DNA of 64,000 nucleotides from the NCBI GenBank assembly GCA_947307295.1, contig CAMZIQ010000003.1, positions 62,001-126,000 on the forward strand, in the 5' to 3' direction. Both the position numbers and the translations under genes were made by a program. Position 1 is the first letter of the stretch. Each line of letters starts with the position of its first letter. This stretch comes from an uncultured Pseudomonadota bacterium (GTDB lineage: Bacteria > Pseudomonadota > Alphaproteobacteria > Rs-D84). Below, in pieces: positions 26,237 through 34,350 of the stretch. The notes under the pieces were generated by a model, which was given only the letters and a program-made list of their open reading frames with translations, searched no databases and was not told where the DNA came from.

Positions 26237-26277
26237 AGTCAAGACCGTCGCTATTGAACCGCGGCTTTCAACCATCC
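26237..26277 (-). pseudogene. Decayed 5' half of a tRNA-Ser copy
   Basis: On the minus strand it reads GGATGGTTG, then a diverged D-arm, then CGACGGTCTTGA, matching the 5' half of tRNA-Ser about 120 nt downstream. The preceding AAGAGTTTT is also shared, so the upstream flank was duplicated with it. No 3' half is present. Confidence 0.65.
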
Positions 26278-26330
26278 AAAACTCTTGTTAGAGCAAGAAT
26301 AGTTTATATTTTACCGTGACAAAAGTCAAA

Positions 26331-26849
26331 TTATTTTTGGCGTTTTTTGTTTGTCATATCAATATAGTTATATACCATCTTTAATCCGGGTAATATGGAT
26401 GGGATAAATGTTCCTTTATCAATCATATCTTGAATTTCTGATTTCGAAGCCCATTTAGCATCTTGAACTTCTTCTGGTTGCAGTTTTAAATCTTTGGTTT
26501 CGACATCCGTATACACCAACCAAACATCTACGAAATCAGATAATCTTTTAAAAGTCCCAACCAAAACAGAATTTTCTATTTTTGGTTTTATGCCTAATTC
26601 TTCAACAGATTCGCGAACGCAAGTATCCCAACTGGTTTCTTTAGTTTGTGAAGCGCCACCAGTTTGTCCCCACATATTTGGAAACTTTTTTGCCCCAGCA
26701 ACGCGTTGTTGTAATAAAAATTGTTCGTATTTATTTACAAACCATACATGCACAGATATTTTGTTTAAGCCATCTGGTATCGGATTTTTTCTATCCGCAG
26801 CAGTCACAAGTTGTCGTGCATTATTGTATAAATCTATTATTTCAGCCAT
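26331..26849 (-). CDS. Nudix hydrolase
   Basis: 172 aa from the ATG at 26849, which sits just after the upstream stop and behind GGGGGAAG; the longer frame would overlap the upstream gene. The Nudix box GGASQTKETSWDTCVRESVEELGI is intact. LLQQRVAGAKKFPNMWGQTGGA resembles IPP-isomerase and ADP-ribose-type Nudix enzymes, and the PEEVQDAKWASKSEIQDMI block is typical of the family's C-terminal part. It forms a tight operon with the lysozyme-like/TPR gene. Substrate unknown. Confidence 0.88.
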   Translation of the reverse strand: MAEIIDLYNNARQLVTAADRKNPIPDGLNKISVHVWFVNKYEQFLLQQRVAGAKKFPNMWGQTGGASQTKETSWDTCVRESVEELGIKPKIENSVLVGTFKRLSDFVDVWLVYTDVETKDLKLQPEEVQDAKWASKSEIQDMIDKGTFIPSILPGLKMVYNYIDMTNKKRQK

Positions 26850-26850
26850 A

Positions 26851-28335
26851 TTAATTTCTTCCCCCGTTTTTTTGCAAAGTTGACTGATTTTTCGCAGTTG
26901 TTGCACGTTGTATCGCAGCTTCGTATATTTTTTTATAATCGACACTTTCATCTTCGTCACTAATCCCATAGGTTGAATAATATTCTGACGCTTTGGTATA
27001 ATTCATGATAGCTTTATCATACATTCCTTTGGCTTCATATGCGCGACCCGCATTAAAGCATGCTTTTGCATATTGTTGTTTTTCAGTTGTTTGAAGAACC
27101 TTTTTACAATAATCAATGCAGTCATCATATTGTTTCAGATTGAAATAAGTAATAGCGATATCATTCAACAAATCGCACCCAGTTGCCCCCTTGGTTCTTA
27201 GTGCTAAAAATTTTTCGATTGCGGCTTGAAAATCGGCATTTCTATATAAAACTGTGGCTTCATCATATTCCTTTTGAAAAGATATTTTAGGAGAATCAGT
27301 TTTTTCTATAGAATTTTTGAAATATTTTTTTACTTTATCGCAAATATCGCCAGTTCTAACACCTCCTTTGTAAACAACAGATAGATATTTTGTTTTTGCA
27401 TCATCGGAATATTTTTTGTAATTTTCCTTTGTCAAAGTTTTCGCCACAACACCTTCGACATTTATACAGGAACAACCAGTTTTTTTAAGTGGTTTAGTAT
27501 ACATATCCAACATTGCCTGACAAAAACCATTATGGTTCAAATAAACTAATGCTTCAAATTCACATCTATCTTTTGTTCCGCCATTCGCAGGTCCCGTTTG
27601 ACACCAAGTCATTATTTTGTTTGCACAAGCAATCGGATCTTTATAATTGTCTTTTACAAAAGGACATAATTTCTGTATATTGTTTTCGTTATTATATGCC
27701 GCGCAATACAAAGCAGCAAATTCATTTGGTCGTAATGAGGCACCTTTTAAAAGATTGAACATGCGTTCTAATACAATTTTTCTAGTGTGAAATTCTTTTG
27801 TTTTAGGGTCTTGAGTAATTTTTCTATATCTTCCCCATCCGATAACTAATTGAAGCATTTCTTCATAAGAAACAGTTCTTGAACCAAATGTTTTTGGGTT
27901 GGTATATAAATGATACCATTTTGCGGTTGTATCACTATAGTTTTTGATATCAATTGGTGAATAAGTTGAACCAACACCAAATGTATTTTTTTTGCCCGCA
28001 TATAATCCACCGTCATCGTATGCACGGGGCATAGGTACTTCTTCCAAAATTAATTCTGCGAAAATAATGTTCAAAGATTTATCAAACAATTTTTCCATGT
28101 CTTTCATGGTGTTTAACTTAACAGGTGAATAATCTGCCAGCAAAGCATTTGCAACAAATGTTTCTTTGTCAGATTTTTTATGTGGTTTAACCATCTCTGT
28201 TTTTTTGATTTCTGGCTGTTTTTCATCAGCAGCCTTAGGCTCTGTGCCATGTCCAAGCCCGAACATCAAAAGCAGTCCTGCAAGAATTTTCTTAGCTTTG
28301 GATGTTGCCAATTCAAATTCTAATTTCTTTTTCAT
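26851..28335 (-). CDS. Exported lysozyme-like (GH24-type) protein with C-terminal TPR repeats
   Basis: 494 aa. A hydrophobic segment at about residues 14-30 (AKKILAGLLLMFGLGHG) acts as signal or anchor. Around residues 95-125, EEVPMPRAYDD..NTFGVGSTYSP follows the GH24 lysozyme layout E-x8-D..T-[FI]G-x-G, with a longer insert before the Thr. A Cys-rich middle (CPFVKDNYKDPIACANKIMTWC) suggests periplasmic disulfides. From about residue 360 three TPR-like helical pairs occur (YRNADFQAAIEKF, YFNLKQYDDCIDYC, YEAKGMYDKAIMNY). Muramidase activity is an inference from the motif only. A Nudix gene follows directly. Confidence 0.6.
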   Translation of the reverse strand: MKKKLEFELATSKAKKILAGLLLMFGLGHGTEPKAADEKQPEIKKTEMVKPHKKSDKETFVANALLADYSPVKLNTMKDMEKLFDKSLNIIFAELILEEVPMPRAYDDGGLYAGKKNTFGVGSTYSPIDIKNYSDTTAKWYHLYTNPKTFGSRTVSYEEMLQLVIGWGRYRKITQDPKTKEFHTRKIVLERMFNLLKGASLRPNEFAALYCAAYNNENNIQKLCPFVKDNYKDPIACANKIMTWCQTGPANGGTKDRCEFEALVYLNHNGFCQAMLDMYTKPLKKTGCSCINVEGVVAKTLTKENYKKYSDDAKTKYLSVVYKGGVRTGDICDKVKKYFKNSIEKTDSPKISFQKEYDEATVLYRNADFQAAIEKFLALRTKGATGCDLLNDIAITYFNLKQYDDCIDYCKKVLQTTEKQQYAKACFNAGRAYEAKGMYDKAIMNYTKASEYYSTYGISDEDESVDYKKIYEAAIQRATTAKNQSTLQKNGGRN

Positions 28336-28507
28336 TTTTTCTTCCTTTCAAATTCAGTATTCTTTTATTTACAGACATTTTAGCATGAAAATCGATTTTT
28401 TTTCAACCTAATAAATTTGGCGGGAAAATTTTCATAACTTGCGCTTGATTTAGGAAAATATTGAATATATCATTGCGTTGTAGGAAGAATATTTAAGGAC
28501 TATTGTC

Positions 28508-30286
28508 ATGAAACAAAAACAAGCTGCGGTTATGAATGCGCCGAAGACAGTACTGGGTTTTTATGTAAAATATGTCTGCCACGGTTTGTGGTGGCTGTTT
28601 GCAGCATTGGTTTTTTGCCGTTTTATCGTCAGTTTGGATAGTGTTTTTTGGCCAATGCTTCAGCGTTGGGTTGTCGGTATGTTGGAAAATGCGCCAGCTG
28701 GGGTGAATTTGATGAAATGGTGTATGCCTACGATTTTACTTATAACGGGTATCAGTTTAACAATGAGTACGTTTGCTGCATTACGCAATTGGGCTATGGA
28801 TGCATTCAGACCAAGGGCAGAAAATAAAATTTCAGAATTTTTCACAGATTACGTACACAGTCAGTCTATGTCGTTCTGGACCCAGCGTATGGCGGGTCAA
28901 ATACAGTCTCGAATAAATGATATTGCAAATGGTGTTGATGCAATTGTTTTTGATGTCGTAAATATTTTCTTGCGTTTCATCATGATAATTGTGAATTCAT
29001 TGGCGTTATTAACAGTGAATAGATATATCGCGATAGTGTTTATTTGTGTATTTATTTTTCGTGCAGCATTTATGTGGAAATTACGCAATCCTATTAAAAA
29101 TACTTCAAAAGCCACCGCTGATGCAAAATCGAAATTGGTCGGTAAATTAGTGGACAGTTTTTCTAATGCGACCAGTGTAAAATTATTCGCAGGTGCGCAA
29201 CGTGAACATGATTATTTGGTCCCAATAAGGAAAGATTGGTTTAATAAAAAATTTCGTTCGCAGTTTATACAAAGAATTTCTATGGCGGTGCCTAATTTTG
29301 TGTGGGATGTGACGTTGGGTGTGACATTGGTGTTATGCGTATATATGTATTCACACTCTACAATGAGTTTGGCTGACATTGTTTATTCTGTATCAGTTTA
29401 TACGATGGTAGTTGGTATGATAGGTGGCATGATGGATGCGATTCCGTCTATCATAGATCGTTTATCAGCTGCTTCAAAAGCATATGCCGATTTGATGGTT
29501 CCTATTTCTGTCCAAGATAAACCAGATGCGACAGATTTGATTGTTAAACATGGAAAAATAGAATTCAAAAATATATCGTTTAAATACAGACATAAATATA
29601 TATTGCGTGATTTTTCTTTGACTGTAAAACCAGGTGAACGTGTGGGATTGGTTGGTGTTTCTGGTGCGGGTAAAAGTACTTTGGTACATTTGTTGATGCG
29701 TTTTTACGATGTGAATCATGGTGCTATTTTAATAGACGGCAAAGACATTCGCGATGTCACACAATCTTCTTTGCGTGAAAATATATCGTTTATTCCCCAA
29801 GAAGCCACGATGTTCAATCGTACAATTCGTGAAAATATCGCGTATGGCAATCCAGATGCAACAGATGCCCAGGTAAAACGTGCGGCGATACGTTCTTCTG
29901 CGCATGCTTTTATTATGGCAACAGACAAAAAATATGATTCTTTTGTTGGGGACAGGGGGATTAAATTGTCTGGTGGTCAACGTCAGCGTATCGCGATAGC
30001 CAGGGCATTTTTGAAACGCAGTCCGATTTTAGTTTTGGACGAAGCCACATCTGCATTGGACAGCGAAACCGAAGTAGCAATTCAAAAATCTTTCAGCGAA
30101 TTATCGCAAAACCGCACTACCATAGCGATTGCGCATCGTTTGTCTACGTTGCGTAATATGGACAGAATAGTTGTTATGGAACACGGAAAAATTGTAGAAT
30201 CTGGAACGCATAATTCGTTGTTAAGGAAAAAAGGCGTGTATGCTCGTCTTTGGAATATGCAGTCGGGCGGATTTTTACAGGAATAA
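28508..30286 (+). CDS. ABC transporter, fused permease-ATPase exporter
   Basis: 592 aa. An N-terminal six-helix type IV exporter domain (to about residue 320) is fused to a nucleotide-binding domain with Walker A GVSGAGKST, Q-loop, signature LSGGQRQRIAIARA, Walker B ILVLDEATSALD and H-loop IAIAHRLST. This is the MsbA/ABCB half-transporter layout, working as a homodimer. It is distinct from the MsbA-like gene at 34349-36151. The substrate could be a lipid, drug or peptide. AAGGAC precedes the ATG. No partner periplasmic or outer-membrane gene is adjacent. Confidence 0.88.
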   Translation: MKQKQAAVMNAPKTVLGFYVKYVCHGLWWLFAALVFCRFIVSLDSVFWPMLQRWVVGMLENAPAGVNLMKWCMPTILLITGISLTMSTFAALRNWAMDAFRPRAENKISEFFTDYVHSQSMSFWTQRMAGQIQSRINDIANGVDAIVFDVVNIFLRFIMIIVNSLALLTVNRYIAIVFICVFIFRAAFMWKLRNPIKNTSKATADAKSKLVGKLVDSFSNATSVKLFAGAQREHDYLVPIRKDWFNKKFRSQFIQRISMAVPNFVWDVTLGVTLVLCVYMYSHSTMSLADIVYSVSVYTMVVGMIGGMMDAIPSIIDRLSAASKAYADLMVPISVQDKPDATDLIVKHGKIEFKNISFKYRHKYILRDFSLTVKPGERVGLVGVSGAGKSTLVHLLMRFYDVNHGAILIDGKDIRDVTQSSLRENISFIPQEATMFNRTIRENIAYGNPDATDAQVKRAAIRSSAHAFIMATDKKYDSFVGDRGIKLSGGQRQRIAIARAFLKRSPILVLDEATSALDSETEVAIQKSFSELSQNRTTIAIAHRLSTLRNMDRIVVMEHGKIVESGTHNSLLRKKGVYARLWNMQSGGFLQE

Positions 30287-30433
30287 AATTTAAATACTTA
30301 AAAAATTTTTGCAGATTTCCGGCAACTTAAAAAGATTTCTTAAAAATCAACTAAAATTTTTCACATTTTTTTCTTGTGCGGTTTGTTTTGAACCCGGTTT
30401 TGTGGTAAAATATGTCTTGAGAGAAGTTGTATC

Positions 30434-31141
30434 ATGTGTCATAACCGCAGTTTTTTACTTGTGGCATTGTTGGCATCCCTTGGATTTGTTCCGGGGGCGT
30501 TTGCTGTGCCAGCAGTAAAAATGTTGGGACAAAAGAATACAGCCGCTGCGCCAGTTAGCACTCAGAAAGTCGGTTCAAATCAATTGTCCAGGACAGGAAG
30601 TGTCCGCAGCATAGGCAAAACGGCAAAACCAGTTAGTGTTTCAAAGACTGGAAAAAATAATACAACTGTCTTGAAAGCGCCCAGTGAACCACAGCGTCTG
30701 TCCATTGGAAAATATATTCATGGCACAGGTGTAAGCAGCGGTATAGTAAAACCTGCGAATACTGGTTCAAATTCAGCGCCTGCCGCGTCATCGAATGATT
30801 TAATCATTTTGAATGACCGTATCAAAAAATTGGAAGACGATATAGAAACCAAACAAGATGAATTAACGGCAGGAGACGGAATTGAAATCAAAAACAACAC
30901 AATAAGTGTTGCAGAAGGTTTGCAAAACCAAATAAACAAACTGGCAACGGACAAGGTTGATGTAGCGAGTTTGGCAGAAAATTACTATGACAGGGGGCAA
31001 ACACAGGAATTAATAGAAGAACAGGTTCAACAGATAGCTGGTCAAGATAATAAAACGATTTATGATTTTACCAGCGAACAAAGAAAAAAAGTTTACGTTG
31101 TTGACACGTTCGATGAAGGTTTTTTAGAAGAAGGTAATTAA
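30434..31141 (+). CDS. Secreted coiled-coil/fibre-like protein (first of four)
   Basis: 235 aa with a signal peptide ending near GAFA-V. A Ser/Thr/Lys-rich, low-complexity region (residues 30-120) precedes a coiled coil (LIILNDRIKKLEDDIETKQDEL) that runs into TAGDGIEIKNNTISV, a short beta module of the kind seen in phage tail fibres and trimeric adhesins. A second helix pair and an acidic C-terminus follow. It is 23 nt upstream of the next member, sharing the helix-then-beta-module order. Surface display is inferred. Confidence 0.6.
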   Translation: MCHNRSFLLVALLASLGFVPGAFAVPAVKMLGQKNTAAAPVSTQKVGSNQLSRTGSVRSIGKTAKPVSVSKTGKNNTTVLKAPSEPQRLSIGKYIHGTGVSSGIVKPANTGSNSAPAASSNDLIILNDRIKKLEDDIETKQDELTAGDGIEIKNNTISVAEGLQNQINKLATDKVDVASLAENYYDRGQTQELIEEQVQQIAGQDNKTIYDFTSEQRKKVYVVDTFDEGFLEEGN

Positions 31142-31164
31142 AGAAAAAACAGGAGAGTAAGAAA

Positions 31165-31632
31165 ATGAAAAAACTTATATTTTCTGGAATATTAACATCA
31201 ATATTTGCGATATCGTCAGTAGCTTTCGCAGACCCAGAACCAGGCAGTACAGTTCTTGGTGTTGGCGAAAACGATACAACATTGACGACAAAAAAATATG
31301 TTGATGACGGATTGATATACGTTTATGACAAAGTAAAAACAGCAAAAAATACCGCTGATACCGCGAAAAATACCGCTGATGCTGCAATGGAAGCTATTGG
31401 TGATAATAATAGTGGTTTGACTAAACGGGTCAAAGATTTGGAAGACAACCCAGCGACATATACTGCTGGAACTGGTATTGATATTACCAATGGTAAAGTA
31501 AGCGTTGATGGTTTGGATGATACCAAGACTAACAATAATAAAGATAAGGTATATGTGTATAGAAACGGTGCGCTGGAAGAATTACCTGTCACAAATAATT
31601 GGAGTGCATCAGTACTGGGAGAAGAAGATTAA
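31165..31632 (+). CDS. Secreted fibre-like protein (second of four)
   Basis: 155 aa. The signal peptide ends near VAFA-D. The motif LTTKKYVDDGLIYVYDKVKT starts a helix with heptad-like NTADTAKNTADAAM, followed by TYTAGTGIDITNGKVSVDGLDD, the same beta module as the upstream gene. The GTGIDI..GKVSV form is common in phage tail-fibre shafts. AGGAGAG precedes the ATG. It is co-oriented and close to the neighbours, so part of one secreted-protein cluster. Confidence 0.6.
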   Translation: MKKLIFSGILTSIFAISSVAFADPEPGSTVLGVGENDTTLTTKKYVDDGLIYVYDKVKTAKNTADTAKNTADAAMEAIGDNNSGLTKRVKDLEDNPATYTAGTGIDITNGKVSVDGLDDTKTNNNKDKVYVYRNGALEELPVTNNWSASVLGEED

Positions 31633-31679
31633 AAAAATTAAAAAACATGCATTATTTCATTTTTTTGACATCAAATTTA

Positions 31680-31688
31680 TGATATAAT
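31680..31688 (+). promoter_or_regulatory. Extended -10 promoter
   Basis: TGATATAAT (extended -10) about 40 bp before the ATG at 31729. A TTGACA lies only 12 bp upstream, too close for a normal -35. Confidence 0.5.
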
Positions 31689-31728
31689 GTAAAACGAATA
31701 AAACAAAAAACAAACTAAGGAGAGAAGA

Positions 31729-32637
31729 ATGAAAAAACTTTTAAACATATCTGTAATCGCGGCTTTGGCAATATTGCCAATGGCGGCAAACGCAACAGAT
31801 TATTCTGTGACAGATCCAACGGCTGCGGATCCGGCAACAGCAGCAACTACCGGTCCAGGTTGGGCATTAGCACAAACGGCAGCTACCGATAATACTAACC
31901 TTGCTACGGCTGGCTATGTTAAAGGTGCATATAACCAAGCGATGAAAGCAATTAATAAGGTTGCAGCAACAGCAGACACCGCAGTTCAGTCTGTGACAAC
32001 AGGTGCAACAGCTGGTACAATCTCTGTTGATGGTACAGATGTAGCAGTTAATGGTGTTTTGACAGATGCAAGTGCCTTTGCAACAGCAGCACAAGGTGCT
32101 TTAGCAGATAGTGCAGTTCAGTCTGTGACAACAGGTGCAACAGCTGGTACAATCTCTGTTGATGGTACAGATGTAGCAGTTAATGGTGTTTTGACAGATG
32201 CAAGTGCCTTTGCAACAGCAGCACAAGGTGCTTTAGCAGATAGTGCAGTTCAATCTGTGACTGAAGGTTCTACAAATGGTACAATCAGTGTTGATGGTAC
32301 GGATGTTGATGTTCACGGTTTGGGTTCGGCTGCGTTCGTAGATACTGATGACATCGCTGGTACGGCTGGTACATATGACGACACAAATTCTAGTTTAGGT
32401 GCGACAACAATTCAGGGCGCTATCGAAGCTTTGGATACAGCTGTTGATAGTATGAATACAGCGTCGGCTAATTATGCTAAAAAGATTGGTGTCACAAATA
32501 CGATCAGTGCTTCAACAATTTCTGGAACTGTTCCTACTGTGACAGCATGGGGTGCAGATACACCAGGAACAGCAGTGGTCACTGCTAGCATCACGGGCGC
32601 TGCATATACTGAAACAGCACCAAGTAGCGGTGAATAA
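31729..32637 (+). CDS. Secreted repeat protein, fibre-like (third of four)
   Basis: 302 aa with a signal peptide ending near NANA-T. The shared motif LATAGYVKGAYNQAMKAINK leads into two identical 44-residue repeats (AVQSVTTGATAGTISVDGTD, then VAVNGVLTDASAFATAAQGA and LADS) and a diverged third, then a Ser/Thr/Gly-rich end. Each repeat has a helix and a beta module, resembling trimeric fibre shafts. It contains no cysteine. AAGGAGAG precedes the ATG. Surface fibre or adhesin is the best guess; no enzyme motif is present. Confidence 0.62.
   Translation: MKKLLNISVIAALAILPMAANATDYSVTDPTAADPATAATTGPGWALAQTAATDNTNLATAGYVKGAYNQAMKAINKVAATADTAVQSVTTGATAGTISVDGTDVAVNGVLTDASAFATAAQGALADSAVQSVTTGATAGTISVDGTDVAVNGVLTDASAFATAAQGALADSAVQSVTEGSTNGTISVDGTDVDVHGLGSAAFVDTDDIAGTAGTYDDTNSSLGATTIQGAIEALDTAVDSMNTASANYAKKIGVTNTISASTISGTVPTVTAWGADTPGTAVVTASITGAAYTETAPSSGE
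31981..32244 (+). repeat. 132-bp in-frame tandem duplication
   Basis: 31981-32112 and 32113-32244 look identical base for base; a diverging third copy begins at 32245. Each unit encodes 44 residues. Identity at DNA level implies a recent duplication. Confidence 0.85.
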
Positions 32638-32727
32638 TAATAAAATCTTAATTTTTGGTCTGGACAATTTTGTCGATATTTGATAAAATAATATATGATG
32701 AAATTTCCAGACCATTTTTTTTAAAAC

Positions 32728-33054
32728 ATGAAAAAAATATTTTGTATTTTTGCGATTTTGACTTTAATATCACCGGCTTTTGCCGAAGGTGAACAACAAC
32801 AGCAACAACAAATAGACAAGGCGGCTGTTGCGGCGGCTGCATCTTATGTTGATGGTGCTTTTGATGCGTTGGATACGGCTAAGCAGGATAAATTAACATC
32901 AACCAATGTGACAACATCCGGAACGAATGGAACTGGTGCGGTGGTGACTGCGGTGACTGCGAATAATGGTGCGGTCACGGTCACTAAATCTAATGTGCAA
33001 ATTCCTGTGGGTTCGGCATCTGCTACCACTTATGCGAATATATGGATACAATAA
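32728..33054 (+). CDS. Small secreted fibre-like protein (fourth of four)
   Basis: 108 aa with a signal peptide ending near PAFA-E and a QQQQQQ stretch. It then has AAAASYVDGAFDALDTAKQDK, the same YV[DK]GA helix motif as the two upstream genes, followed by a Thr/Gly/Val-rich beta module (TSGTNGTGAVVTAVTANNGA). It looks like a shortened relative of the third protein. The ribosome-binding site is weak. A terminator follows at 33079. Confidence 0.58.
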   Translation: MKKIFCIFAILTLISPAFAEGEQQQQQQIDKAAVAAAASYVDGAFDALDTAKQDKLTSTNVTTSGTNGTGAVVTAVTANNGAVTVTKSNVQIPVGSASATTYANIWIQ

Positions 33055-33078
33055 TATGTTTTGATACAGATTAAATGT

Positions 33079-33100
33079 TGCGGTTATTGACCGCTTTTTT
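33079..33100 (+). terminator. Rho-independent terminator after the fibre-like cluster
   Basis: Stem GCGGT..ACCGC followed by six T. Confidence 0.7.
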
Positions 33101-33183
33101 ATTTTCCGCATTCTTTGGATACAAAGCATTAGAATGATACAAAATTAATACCGCATAAACATTATATGCAATAGCATAAGACT

Positions 33184-33212
33184 AAAAAAACGACCCAGAT
33201 GGGTCGTTTTTC
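33184..33212. terminator. Rho-independent terminator
   Basis: Stem AACGACCC..GGGTCGTT with A and T flanks; terminates the outer-membrane gene on the minus strand. Confidence 0.85.
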
Positions 33213-33229
33213 TTTATATATACATCACA

Positions 33230-33844
33230 TTAGAACATATATTTAACACCACCACCAACGATATATGTCACATCAAATTCATAATGTGGACGTGTTGGCA
33301 TCAATGCGCGAATGTTCGCAGACAATGTAAAATTCTTGGTCAATTCAAAATCCATTCCTGCTTTCAATTCTGGCGCAAAAGACCATTTTGTTTCTGAACT
33401 TGCAACAACTGGGTCAATGTGGTATGCCATTGTGCCAACACCAGCACCCAAAACCAAATCTATACGATTTTCCTTATCACCGCTGATGCGAATAAAATTG
33501 TCGTATGTCGCAGAAATATTAAATAAATCAGAGCTGGCTATGCGATGATCTGCATATTTTTCTTGTACAGAAGAATATGTTGATTTTGTTGCACTAAGGG
33601 TAATTCCGCCGTTATATATATCATTATAATCGCCAGCACGAACACCGGTTTCAATACCAAATGCAAAGAAATCAGTTGGTAAATCAATACGATTTGTGCG
33701 TTCCATTGTTTTTGCAGAACCAGAATAAAGCGCGCCTTCCAGTCCCATGGTTGCGCCAACAAAAGGTCTAAATTCCAAAGCATCTGCACCAGCCACAGAC
33801 AACAACACAGCTGCAGCACTTGTTAAAACAAAATTTGTTTTCAT
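33230..33844 (-). CDS. Small outer-membrane beta-barrel protein
   Basis: 204 aa from the ATG at 33844 (AAAGGAG upstream); the longer frame to 33964 has no site. The signal peptide ends near GADA-L. The mature chain starts EFRPFVGATMGLEGALY and shows about eight amphipathic strands ending IVGGGVKYMF with terminal Phe. This is the size and pattern of an OmpA/OmpW-like eight-strand barrel. No periplasmic peptidoglycan-binding domain is present. Function is unknown. Confidence 0.75.
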   Translation of the reverse strand: MKTNFVLTSAAAVLLSVAGADALEFRPFVGATMGLEGALYSGSAKTMERTNRIDLPTDFFAFGIETGVRAGDYNDIYNGGITLSATKSTYSSVQEKYADHRIASSDLFNISATYDNFIRISGDKENRIDLVLGAGVGTMAYHIDPVVASSETKWSFAPELKAGMDFELTKNFTLSANIRALMPTRPHYEFDVTYIVGGGVKYMF

Positions 33845-33977
33845 GTGTTTTTCTCCTTTAAAGATATATATTGGACAAACATAATTATATTCATTTAAGC
33901 ACAATAAAACAAGACTTTTATTCGCACAATTTTTGTGATAGAATAAATTCATATAAATAATCAAAGGATATAAAAAA

Positions 33978-34325
33978 ATGGCTATGATTTTTTGTCGCGA
34001 ATGTGGATATAAACATTCAGATAGGGCAAAGGCTTGCCCAAAATGTGGGTATGTTTACGAAGAAACTTTAACAAAAAAAGCAAATAAATTAGTAAATGGA
34101 AAATCAATAGTTGTTTATCTGATTTTTTGCTGGTTCTTGGGGATTTTGGGCGCGCATAGATTTTACGCAGGTAAAAACGGTTCTGGTTTAGCAATGTTAT
34201 TAATGTCTACTGTTGGTTTTATATTGGTTGTACCAGTAATTATATCTGCAATTTGGACTTTGGTTGATTTAATTGTTGGTATATGTAATATCAATACCCC
34301 AGAAAAAATATTTGTGAAGAAATAA
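33978..34325 (+). CDS. TM2 domain protein with N-terminal zinc ribbon
   Basis: 115 aa. A zinc ribbon (CRECGYKHSDRAKACPKCG) is followed by a TM2 domain: two membrane helices with the conserved FLGILGAHRFYAGKNGSGLAML turn and IWTLVDLIVGI. TM2 proteins are small inner-membrane proteins of unclear role. AAAGGAT precedes the ATG and a terminator follows. Transcribed divergently from the small barrel gene. Confidence 0.85.
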   Translation: MAMIFCRECGYKHSDRAKACPKCGYVYEETLTKKANKLVNGKSIVVYLIFCWFLGILGAHRFYAGKNGSGLAMLLMSTVGFILVVPVIISAIWTLVDLIVGICNINTPEKIFVKK

Positions 34326-34350
34326 AAAAGTCGCATTTGCGACTTTTTTT
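34325..34350. terminator. Bidirectional rho-independent terminator
   Basis: Stem AAAGTCGCA..TGCGACTTT between the TM2 gene (+) and msbA (-). Confidence 0.85.

Noticed and set aside
26047-26319. Plus-strand ORFs across tRNA-Ser
   Set aside because: They are read-through of the tRNA gene and its decayed copy.
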